Below, one piece after another: positions 28,579-36,157 of a DNA stretch of 64,000 bases (the first letter of the stretch is position 1; each line of letters starts with the position of its first letter). Below the pieces are notes generated by a model, which did not search any database, was not told the origin of the DNA, and saw only the letters and a program-made list of their open reading frames with translations. This DNA comes from Allocoleopsis franciscana PCC 7113 (GTDB lineage: Bacteria > Cyanobacteriota > Cyanobacteriia > Cyanobacteriales > Coleofasciculaceae). The stretch spans positions 2,127,623-2,191,622 of the forward strand of contig NC_019738.1 in the NCBI RefSeq assembly GCF_000317515.1, written 5' to 3'. Position numbers and translations under genes: made by a program.

Positions 28579-29622
28579 TTAAGCTCGCTTGCGCGCACTA
28601 CGGCGAGAGCGGCTTGATACGTCATATTCTAGAGCAGCACCAATGGCAAACAGTACACCACTAAAAACAAAAAAGACTTCTAGTAGACTACCGCTTTGAT
28701 ATTTTGTCTGTGTAGCATCTTCGTACTTAAAGTACATATCCGCAATATAAAGACACACCGTTGCGGCAGCAATCACTCGCCAAGACTGGGCAAACCGTCC
28801 GCCCCAAAACGCTAAAAAGAGAGTTGAGGCAATAATCAGAAGGAAGACATCGCCAACAATATAGAAGAAATTCACAGATTTAGAGAAGGGTTTAAGCGTT
28901 TCTTGGATGGAAATCGCCCAACCGGGTGCCCGATTTTCTCCAGTTTGAGATTCTTCTTCTACAGGTGGCGTGGCTGAGAATGGCTCACTAGCTTGGACTA
29001 ACAAAGCCTGTGGAGAACCTGCGGCTAGGGGTAAAGTTGCTCCTGTGCTTGTCTGTTCAATCGCGTTAAGCGGGGAAACTACCCCTTCTGCTTTCGAGTT
29101 AGCATTGGGTGTAGACAGCAAAACCAAAACCGCTAAGGCAATCCCTAGAACGGCGATAACCCCTACTGTTACCCACTGCCAAACTTCTAAATTCAAACGC
29201 CTGGGCAGAACGGCTAAAACCATGCCCCAGCTAAGAAATAGATAGAAAGTAATGTAAAACAAATCGGCCGGTGACACTTCGGGGCTAAGACCGAAATATA
29301 GTTCCCATACTCCAAATATTAAGTTACCAATAAACCACGAGATCATTCCCAGACCAATTCCTAGCCAAACATTACGTCCGCTAGCAATCTGAGGACTACG
29401 CCAGTTTCTGTAACAGAGTATAGCCGCCCCTAAAAAGGGAAGAGTTTCCAACACATAAGTACCAATCAAGTACCATAGCGGGCTATCTTCCCCAGGTGCT
29501 GTAATACTGAACAACAGAAAAAACAATAGCGAGATCACAGACCAAGCAATTCCCCCATAGACGATCTGCTGACCGCTTAAGGAGGAAGAAGTACCTGATG
29601 ATTTTTCTACAGAGCTGCTCAT
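28579..29622 (-). CDS. Polytopic membrane protein of unknown function
   Basis: A 347-residue protein from ATG 29622 (MSSSVEKSSGTSSS); a longer frame begins at 29661. About eight transmembrane segments are seen: six in the first 190 residues, then a hydrophilic Ser/Pro/Glu-rich loop (about 175-240), then two to three more. The C terminus is basic (SSRSRRSARKRA). I do not recognise a family. It is directly followed (8 bp) by the HTH/acidic protein gene, so a membrane-coupled regulatory pair is possible, by inference only. Confidence 0.65.
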   Translation of the reverse strand: MSSSVEKSSGTSSSLSGQQIVYGGIAWSVISLLFFLLFSITAPGEDSPLWYLIGTYVLETLPFLGAAILCYRNWRSPQIASGRNVWLGIGLGMISWFIGNLIFGVWELYFGLSPEVSPADLFYITFYLFLSWGMVLAVLPRRLNLEVWQWVTVGVIAVLGIALAVLVLLSTPNANSKAEGVVSPLNAIEQTSTGATLPLAAGSPQALLVQASEPFSATPPVEEESQTGENRAPGWAISIQETLKPFSKSVNFFYIVGDVFLLIIASTLFLAFWGGRFAQSWRVIAAATVCLYIADMYFKYEDATQTKYQSGSLLEVFFVFSGVLFAIGAALEYDVSSRSRRSARKRA

Positions 29623-29750
29623 AAGACTTTCACCCTTATCACTTACAAGGGAAATCCCCAAAAGCTAATGTTATAAACTGACGGACTAGCGCAGCCGTTT
29701 TGCGTTTGGATTGCCCAAGCACGGCCTATTGATGTGACCTTCTTTCTAGC

Positions 29751-30410
29751 TTATCGCCATAGTTTACCCAGTGGAGAAGATTGAAGCCACTCCAGAAACT
29801 GCGCGAGTTCAGTCTCTGACATATCTTGCAATATATCTCTTACTCCTTCCGCAAAGTTGGTATTCCCAAAATATTCCTTTCCAAGACGATAGAGTTCCTG
29901 TAATAGAGTAATTAGATGATGTTCTTCCCAAGGTGGTATCTGTAAGGCGGTGAGTGGGTCTATGCTGAGCAAATTTTTCACAGCCGCTGGTGAGTCAGCT
30001 TTTGGAAAGTGCCACTGCTGAAAGACTTGGGTGAGATCTTTCTGAAACAATCCCGCTTGCCGATTTCCGAGAAGGTCTTCAACATCCATATAAACGGTTT
30101 GTAGCAGTAAAAGACAGGCTTGGGTAAAAGGGACAATTTTCGCGTCAGGGCTACTTTCTGTTCCGAGCTGCTCAAGGCGGATTTTTCCCCAAACGCTGTA
30201 GCGCTCAGGCTCCTCTAATAAGACGCAGACTTTGCCGCGATTATCTGTGAGGTCTCGCCAGAAGGCTTTTGCATCTTCTGCTTGATTGGCACTAAATACG
30301 CTAATCAAACGAAAAGATTGCCCCTGATAATTGAGAATTGGGATTTGTTGGTCCCGCTTCGGGTGCTGAATGGTAGAGATTTCAACATCCTGCTTTTTCA
30401 GAATAAACAT
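29751..30410 (-). CDS. Npun_F0813-like conserved cyanobacterial protein
   Basis: A 219-residue protein from ATG 30410 (MFILKKQDVEIST). The frame extends to 30473, but the extra 21 residues are not typical. It reads like the cyanobacterial Npun_F0813 family: HPKRDQQIPILNYQGQ, VCVLLEEPERYSVWGKIRLEQL, and the C-terminal helical ILQDMSETELAQFLEWL. No membrane segment or catalytic motif is evident. The function is unknown. Confidence 0.75.
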   Translation of the reverse strand: MFILKKQDVEISTIQHPKRDQQIPILNYQGQSFRLISVFSANQAEDAKAFWRDLTDNRGKVCVLLEEPERYSVWGKIRLEQLGTESSPDAKIVPFTQACLLLLQTVYMDVEDLLGNRQAGLFQKDLTQVFQQWHFPKADSPAAVKNLLSIDPLTALQIPPWEEHHLITLLQELYRLGKEYFGNTNFAEGVRDILQDMSETELAQFLEWLQSSPLGKLWR

Positions 30411-30860
30411 GACATTGGTAAATGACTCTTGACCAGGCCGGCGGGTGCTAGGGGGACGCGCTGTAATACCCAAGCAACCATCTATCTCCAGTGCGCTTGC
30501 CGTGAGGGTTTAACTGAGCTGCGATAGACACGCAAGCGACTCGGCAAGGGGCTGATCCCTTGGAGTCATACCGCTGCCTATACAAGCACCTGATGATGAT
30601 GGTTTATAGTGTACCTTGCTCGTCAATCGGCTTGCCGCGATTAGCCATGCAGCGTTGAGAATCTTGACTTGCCATCACGCGTGTCGCACCAATACAATAC
30701 TTAATGTTATCCAACTGACTTGCTCAAAAAGACTATCATCTGTTTTTAGCATGGAATTGTTATCCTATTTCACAGGAATCTGCTACGGAGGGTGAAACCT
30801 ATTCTAACCAACCAGGCAAGCGCTATGTTTGCTGTTGGAATTTCTGTATGATAAATTTAT
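30411..30860. other. Intergenic region before tRNA-Arg
   Basis: 450 bp between the divergent Npun_F0813-like gene and tRNA-Arg(TCT). No gene or repeat recognised. The tRNA promoter should lie in the last 60 bases, where ATGATAAATT (about 30848-30857) is A/T-rich. Confidence 0.4.
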
Positions 30861-30933
30861 GCTCTCGTAGCTCAGGGGATAGAGCAAGGGATTTCTAATC
30901 CCTTGGTCGTAGGTTCGAATCCTACCGAGGGCG
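30861..30933 (+). tRNA. tRNA-Arg (anticodon TCT)
   Basis: A 73-nt cloverleaf. Acceptor GCTCTCG (30861-30867) pairs with CGAGGGC (30926-30932) with one G-U, and the discriminator is G30933. The D stem is GCTC/GAGC. The anticodon stem AGGGA/TCCCT encloses the loop TTTCTAA, giving anticodon TCT. The T arm contains GGTTCGAATCC. CCA is not encoded. The stop codon of a truncated cysH gene on the minus strand begins 4 bp past its 3' end. Confidence 0.95.
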
Positions 30934-30937
30934 TCCT

Positions 30938-31402
30938 CTAGACCCAATAAAACTTTGAAACTGTGTTGAGTTCTGCCAGACTCCGTTGTAGTGGTTCAAT
31001 CTTGGTCAGATGATGGAATTGTTGAATATCTTTATCCCAGAGTGCGTCACCATAACGCGCCGCAAAGGCTGCACGGGTATCAATATCAGGAATCCGATAA
31101 GTTCTTAGGTCTAGATTGTAAATCTCTTTGGCTTTGGCAACTAGCTCTAAGGTTTCAAGGAAATGATGTAGCGTGTCAAGAAACACTACCGGCACCGATA
31201 TTACTGGTTTAAGCTCACGATAGAGAATATCGGTAATCACTAAATCATCAACATTAAAGGCACTGGTCTGCACTAGACCTATGGGGATATTCTCAACACA
31301 CCAAGCCAAAATGTCTCTTGGATCAGCCGTATCGAATCGCTGATTGAGTTCCTCTAAATCAAAATTAGGAGATTGAACCAATGCTGATGCCGATTGAGTC
31401 AT
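30938..31402 (-). pseudogene. cysH: 3'-truncated phosphoadenosine phosphosulfate reductase (cysH remnant)
   Basis: A 154-residue frame matching the N-terminal two-thirds of PAPS reductase: VQTSAFNVDDLVI (nucleotide-binding), VVFLDTLHHFLET and FHHLTKIEPLQRSLAELN. The family continues for about 90 more residues with an Arg-rich segment and the C-terminal ECGIH catalytic cysteine. Here it changes after ...AELN to a short unrelated tail (TVSKFYWV) and stops beside tRNA-Arg. The missing catalytic cysteine means it is probably inactive. A full copy would be needed elsewhere for sulfate assimilation. Confidence 0.8.
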
Positions 31403-31685
31403 AATAGCTTTCGCCTCTCATTTTTGCAGACTGTTCAATCCAGTTCATCCTAACTAACCCAATCAAGATGAATCCACCAGAAAACCGTACATCAATTGGC
31501 GAAAAGTCTTACCAATAAAGCTGTATATTACCGAATACAGGTTCAATTTTTGGTTAAATCAATGGCACTCTGGGCTCAACCAAGGCAAGCCGAAGAAACT
31601 GGCGGATTGAGCAGAAATTAGAGGCTGATTCTAGTCGGAGCGAGCCAACTGTGCGTATAACCAAATAATTTTGGAGACAATTATT
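31403..31685. other. Intergenic region between divergent cysH remnant and glutaredoxin
   Basis: 283 bp with no gene or clear repeat. A purine-rich ribosome-binding site (GGAGA, about 31673-31677) precedes the glutaredoxin ATG at 31686. Confidence 0.4.
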
Positions 31686-31958
31686 ATGCAATTAATCCTA
31701 TATAGCAAGCCCGGTTGCCACCTGTGTGAAGGATTACAAGAAAAGCTCGAACAGATTCAAGGCTTAAACTTGGCTCTAGATGTGCGAGATATTACAACGC
31801 GTGAGGATTGGTTCCAAGCCTATCAGTATGAAGTGCCGGTTTTGTGCCGAGGCCGTGCGGGTCAGGAAGAACCCTTGCCTCGTCCTTCTCCTCGCCTGAG
31901 TGTTCAGCAGTTGGAACGAATGTTACAGAATTATTTATCGGTAGATGAGGCAAAATAA
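31686..31958 (+). CDS. Glutaredoxin family protein
   Basis: A 90-residue thioredoxin-fold protein from ATG 31686. Redox motif C11-H-L-C14 in YSKPGCHLC, followed by the pattern LALDVRDITTREDWFQAYQYEVPVL with the cis-proline of VPV. This matches the small glutaredoxin-like DUF836-type family rather than classic GrxC. GGAGA lies about 9-13 bp upstream. It precedes murE by about 110 bp on the same strand. Target disulfides are unknown. Confidence 0.88.
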   Translation: MQLILYSKPGCHLCEGLQEKLEQIQGLNLALDVRDITTREDWFQAYQYEVPVLCRGRAGQEEPLPRPSPRLSVQQLERMLQNYLSVDEAK

Positions 31959-32023
31959 GCGCAGAAACACGGAGAGAGGGGAACCGGAGAAAACTGCACA
32001 AGCTTAATCCAAGGGGACTGATT

Positions 32024-32040
32024 CCCCATGCCCCATGCCC
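32024..32040. repeat. Short heptamer repeat (CCCCATG)
   Basis: CCCCATG occurs twice in tandem followed by CCC, between the glutaredoxin gene and murE. It is of the same type as the other heptamer repeats in the window. Confidence 0.55.
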
Positions 32041-32066
32041 GTTCTTTGTGAGGAGCAACAATTGAG

Positions 32067-33569
32067 ATGAAATTACGCCAACTATTAGCTACGATTCCTA
32101 ACATTGTGCAAATGCCTGACCACCCAGCACTGGAGGCTGAGGTGAAGGGACTCTCGACCAATTCCCATGCCTGTAAGGCAGGGGATTTATTTATTGGGAT
32201 GCCAGGAACACGGGTTGATGGAGGAGAGTTTTGGCAAAGTGCGATCGCATCCGGTGCGATCGCTGCCCTAATTTCTACCCAAGCCGCTGAAAAAAGCCCT
32301 TCTCCAGAAGCTTTAGGGGCAAGTGCTTGTGTGATTTCTGCGACGGATATGACCATCGCCTGTGCCGAAGCCGCTGCCGCTTTCTATGGATATCCAGGAC
32401 AGCAACTCAAGCTGATTGGTGTGACGGGTACCAACGGTAAAACCACAACCACCCATCTCATTGAATTTCTCCTCACTCATGCTCAGCAACCTACAGCACT
32501 TCTAGGTACCCTTTATACCCGTTGGCCTGGTTTCCAACAAACAGCCGTTCATACAACCCCGTTTCCGGTGGAACTGCAACAACAGCTCAAGTCAGCCTTG
32601 GAGGCAGGATGCCAGTTGGGTGTGATGGAAGTCAGTTCCCATGCCTTAGCTCAAGGCCGAGTGCTTGGTTGCTCGTTTGAGGTCGGAGTGTTTACCAATC
32701 TAACCCAAGACCATTTGGACTTCCACCGCGATATGGAAGATTACTTTGCCGCCAAAGCGCTTTTGTTTAATGCCAATTATCTCAAAGGACGGGCGATTAT
32801 TAATATTGATGACCCCTATGGCAAGCGATTGGTAGAACAATTGCAGCCAGAACAGGTCTGGTCTTACAGTGTGCATGACCCCTCGGCTGACTTGTGGACG
32901 AGTGACCTGAACTATGAATCGACTGGGGTGAGTGGGATACTGCATACGCCTGCGGGTGAGGCTCCTTTCCGTTCGCCTTTGGTGGGTCAGTACAATTTAT
33001 CTAATTGGCTGGCGGCGGTAGGAGCTGTTTTACAGGTGGGTTTGAAGTTAGAGACGGTGGTGGAGGCGCTCCCGCAATTTATGGGCGTTCCTGGACGGAT
33101 GGAGCGGGTGCAAATCAAGCCAGAACAGGACGTGAGTGTGATTGTAGATTATGCTCATACGCCCGATAGTTTGGAGAATTTGCTCAAGGCATCGCGACCC
33201 TTTATTCAGGGCAAGATGATCTGTGTGTTTGGGTGTGGGGGCGATCGCGACCGCACAAAGCGTCCCAAAATGGGTAAAATTGCCGCCGAACTCGCTGATG
33301 TGGCGGTCGTGACTTCTGATAATCCCCGCACGGAAGACCCAGAGCGAATTTTACAAGACATCCTCGAAGGAATTCCGTCATCCGTGACGCCCATTGTACA
33401 AGGCGACCGCGCCACCGCCATTCGGACTGCTATCTTACAAGCTCAGCCGGGAGACGGTGTTTTAATTGCAGGGAAAGGTCACGAAGATTATCAAATTCTC
33501 GGTACTGAAAAAATTCACTTTGATGACCGAGAACAGGCACGAGAGGCACTTGCTGAGCGATTAGCCTAG
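32067..33569 (+). CDS. murE: UDP-MurNAc-tripeptide synthetase (meso-DAP-adding)
   Basis: A 500-residue Mur ligase that adds meso-diaminopimelate to UDP-MurNAc-L-Ala-D-Glu in cytosolic peptidoglycan synthesis. The ATP-binding motif GTNGKTTT is at 121-128. The mDAP-specific DNPR is at 418-421 (SDNPRTEDP), and GKGHEDYQ lies near the C terminus. Normal length. ATG at 32067 gives MKLRQLLATIP. The following histidine kinase gene is 92 bp downstream. Confidence 0.97.
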   Translation: MKLRQLLATIPNIVQMPDHPALEAEVKGLSTNSHACKAGDLFIGMPGTRVDGGEFWQSAIASGAIAALISTQAAEKSPSPEALGASACVISATDMTIACAEAAAAFYGYPGQQLKLIGVTGTNGKTTTTHLIEFLLTHAQQPTALLGTLYTRWPGFQQTAVHTTPFPVELQQQLKSALEAGCQLGVMEVSSHALAQGRVLGCSFEVGVFTNLTQDHLDFHRDMEDYFAAKALLFNANYLKGRAIINIDDPYGKRLVEQLQPEQVWSYSVHDPSADLWTSDLNYESTGVSGILHTPAGEAPFRSPLVGQYNLSNWLAAVGAVLQVGLKLETVVEALPQFMGVPGRMERVQIKPEQDVSVIVDYAHTPDSLENLLKASRPFIQGKMICVFGCGGDRDRTKRPKMGKIAAELADVAVVTSDNPRTEDPERILQDILEGIPSSVTPIVQGDRATAIRTAILQAQPGDGVLIAGKGHEDYQILGTEKIHFDDREQAREALAERLA

Positions 33570-33661
33570 TCTAAAATAGAATGATTCGTGACGTTTGAGT
33601 TTAAAAATCCTCATGAGACAAGCGATGATGACTGATGGCGAATGACTGGTGATTAACCGCA

Positions 33662-35164
33662 ATGACCCTACCCTCGTCTCAAGGTTTGTCTCTCTATCAA
33701 CTGGCTCTAGAAGCACTAGGAATTTCTCAGTCTTTTAGAGTCAGTTGTGACACGCTCAAATCGCTGGTAGGGGCATTAATCGATGTCCTGATTGAGGGGA
33801 AAATATCGGCAACACTTTGGGTCAAATTACCACCAAGAGTCGGCTGGTTAAGCGAACTTAAGCGTTACCAACAGCAAGCTTTTATGGCACACAAGATTTA
33901 TCTGTGCAACGGTCGAAAGGAGGATTTATTAGAGACTAAGGATGGTGTTGTTCAGCTTGCTAATGTCAAACCAGAGAGCCAATTTTTCCCGATACAACTA
34001 ACAGGGGGCAGCCAGCTAGAACGAGAATACTTTTTATTGATTCTCTCTGAGCCGTTTAGTGGTTTACTGGTGGCTCAGCCGATTGAGCCATGGGAATCCT
34101 CAATGCCAACGCAATTGCCTCAAACTCAACCGTTGTCAACGATTTTTACCCTGGAACGCCAAGTCATTCAGCAAGCCTTCGAGGGGATAAAAGAAGCGAT
34201 CGCGGTGGATGATGCTATTTCTGAAGAGGTTCTAGAGTTCTGGAAAACTCGCTTTCCCCAAGGTAGCGCTTCTCAAGAAAAGGAAATACTCACCCAGCTT
34301 TTAGTCAAGCAACTACAGCAGACGGAGGCAATTCTCCACCCGTCTATCCCTAGCGATTTAAGCCTAGGCGATGCCGTTAACCGTAACGCTACAACAGAGC
34401 TAACACCGATTTTAGACACTACCCCAACTACGGCACCACCACCGGATGATGGCTTACGTGACAAAGATGAGCTTCTAAAGCGAGTAGTTCAGGAATTACG
34501 CACACCATTGACGAGTATGAAAACGGCGCTGAAGCTGTTGGATGCAGCGCAACTCAAGCCAATTCAGCGTAAACGCTACATACAGTTACTGAATACAGAG
34601 TGCGATCGCCAAAATTCTCTGATGACTGGTTTTCTAGAGTTAGCCCAACTAGAGAGCGAACCCCAGCCCCCTGTAATGCCGTCTGTACAACTGGCAGACA
34701 TACTTCCCGGCGTGGTTAGCACTTATCAGGCGATCGCACAAGAAAAAGGTATCCAACTTGGCTATACAATTCCCTCTGGTCTTCCCTCTGTCTCCTGTTT
34801 GGAAACTTGGCTTCGACAAATCCTGATTAATCTTTTGCACAACAGTCTAAAGTTTACTCCGGCTGGCGGTCAAGTGAAAGTGCAAGCAACGCTTCAGGGT
34901 GAATATATCCAGTTAGTCTTTGAAGATACAGGTATTGGCATTGCCGCCCATGAAATACCCATCATTTTCGACATTTTTTACCGAGGACGCTCAACCATTA
35001 CCCAAAACACAGGTGCGGGTCTAGGTTTAACCATTGTGCAGCAATTATTACTACGCTGTGGGGGTTCGATTTCGGTTACGAGTCAGGTAGGTGAAGGTTC
35101 TAGTTTCAAAGTAATGCTACTTGTTGCCTCTTCTACTGCCCCTTTGTGCCAAGGACGGAAGTAG
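33662..35164 (+). CDS. DICT-domain sensor histidine kinase with Gln at the phospho-acceptor site
   Basis: A 500-residue cytosolic sensor. Residues 1-175 look like a DICT sensory domain (SLYQLALEALGISQSFR). A linker leads to a dimerisation segment at about 265-330 and a HATPase_c domain at about 365-495: N-box NLLHNSLKFTP, G1 FEDTGIGI and G2 GAGLGLTIV. In the H-box the motif reads VVQELRTPLTSM, so the usual phosphorylated histidine is Gln277 (codon CAG, 34490-34492). ATP binding seems intact but canonical autophosphorylation is not expected. No response regulator is next to it. Confidence 0.85.
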   Translation: MTLPSSQGLSLYQLALEALGISQSFRVSCDTLKSLVGALIDVLIEGKISATLWVKLPPRVGWLSELKRYQQQAFMAHKIYLCNGRKEDLLETKDGVVQLANVKPESQFFPIQLTGGSQLEREYFLLILSEPFSGLLVAQPIEPWESSMPTQLPQTQPLSTIFTLERQVIQQAFEGIKEAIAVDDAISEEVLEFWKTRFPQGSASQEKEILTQLLVKQLQQTEAILHPSIPSDLSLGDAVNRNATTELTPILDTTPTTAPPPDDGLRDKDELLKRVVQELRTPLTSMKTALKLLDAAQLKPIQRKRYIQLLNTECDRQNSLMTGFLELAQLESEPQPPVMPSVQLADILPGVVSTYQAIAQEKGIQLGYTIPSGLPSVSCLETWLRQILINLLHNSLKFTPAGGQVKVQATLQGEYIQLVFEDTGIGIAAHEIPIIFDIFYRGRSTITQNTGAGLGLTIVQQLLLRCGGSISVTSQVGEGSSFKVMLLVASSTAPLCQGRK

Positions 35165-35479
35165 ACAGTTATTTCAGAATCAATACGAGCTTATTTTTAT
35201 TTCTTTAGATAGATGATATATAATTTTACGCATAAAAACATATTCTCCGTGTGAAGTTTTTATGAAAAAAGTAGAAAAATTGATGGAGCTTCCGTAAAAT
35301 TCAGGTGATTTTGATTTACTTATGAATGCTTCATCCTTATTGTGTAACTTCTATAAGTGGTTATGTGCAGGTAGATTTATATTTACTTGTGCAAGCTTAA
35401 CCCCAAAAAAGTACTTCTAAGGTAAGGAGATTTCTCAGCCTCAGACGTTTGTTACAACAGCAGCTTCAAAGCATCTACT
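35165..35479. other. AT-rich gap at the left edge of the exopolysaccharide island
   Basis: 315 bp with no recognisable gene. It lies between the histidine kinase and the IS66 transposase remnant, and may hold degraded transposon sequence that I cannot resolve. Confidence 0.4.
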
Positions 35480-36088
35480 ATGAAGTGTCTTCAGTTACGG
35501 TTTAAGTTTGACGCTATTGTCAGCAGTGATGAGTTCAGAGCCTACAAAGGCTACCCAGTCAATGCTCAACAGAAATGTCTGCTACATGTGCGGCGTCACA
35601 TTAAGCAAGTAATGAACTTGGGCCACGGCAACAATTCTGAGCGTGGACAAGTGTTCTGGGACTTGATTGATAAAGCTGTTGCCCAGAATCTTCAGTGGCG
35701 CTTAAGTAATGAAGCAGCCTACCGAGTGTGGACAAACGGATTTAATTTCCGTCTCAAGCCTAGCCTACAGAGGTGGACAGCGCAAGCGGGAGATGAAACA
35801 GGCAGATTACTGCGTTCCCGGCACGACAAAATCCAGCAGTGGTGGTATTTCTTTGAATATCCGGAAGTTCCTTCGGTCAATAACGTGGCAAAGCCTGAGG
35901 CGTGCCGCTTAGCGCCTTGTTTCTCATTGTGTCTAGCCGTTACTAAGCAGCAGGCGCACAGGGGATCGCGTTCAATGAATCAATTTGCTCAAACAGCAGA
36001 CTTGCTGAGCGTAGTACAGACCAGTCGGCTACAGGGAAGGTGGGTGCGGTCGTTTTTCCACGAAGTCTCGATCACTAAGGCAGGGTAG
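35480..36088 (+). pseudogene. IS66-type transposase remnant (C-terminal part)
   Basis: A 202-residue frame matching the DDE_Tnp_IS66 core and tail: VSSDEFRAYKGYP, QKCLLHVRRHIKQV, QWWYFFEYPEVPSVNN, GSRSMNQFAQTADLLSVVQT. The N-terminal third of the transposase is missing and no terminal repeats were found, so the element is dead. The family normally reads NN.AERSLRLAVTK; here about nine extra residues (PEACRLAPC region) lie between the NNVA and SLCLAVTK parts, from about 35892 to 35918, without breaking the frame. It sits just before the exopolysaccharide genes. Confidence 0.8.
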
Positions 36089-36157
36089 AAGTCTCTACTC
36101 TCCCCCTTAGCTCAACTCGGTACCTGAATCCTTACTAGCCTATTACAGGAGTTTTCT

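Noticed and set aside
30861-30933. Attachment site of a resident integrative element
   Set aside because: No second copy of the tRNA 3' end and no integrase gene were seen in the window; only a scar is possible.
35480-36088. Complete insertion sequence
   Set aside because: The transposase lacks its N-terminal part and no terminal inverted repeats were found.
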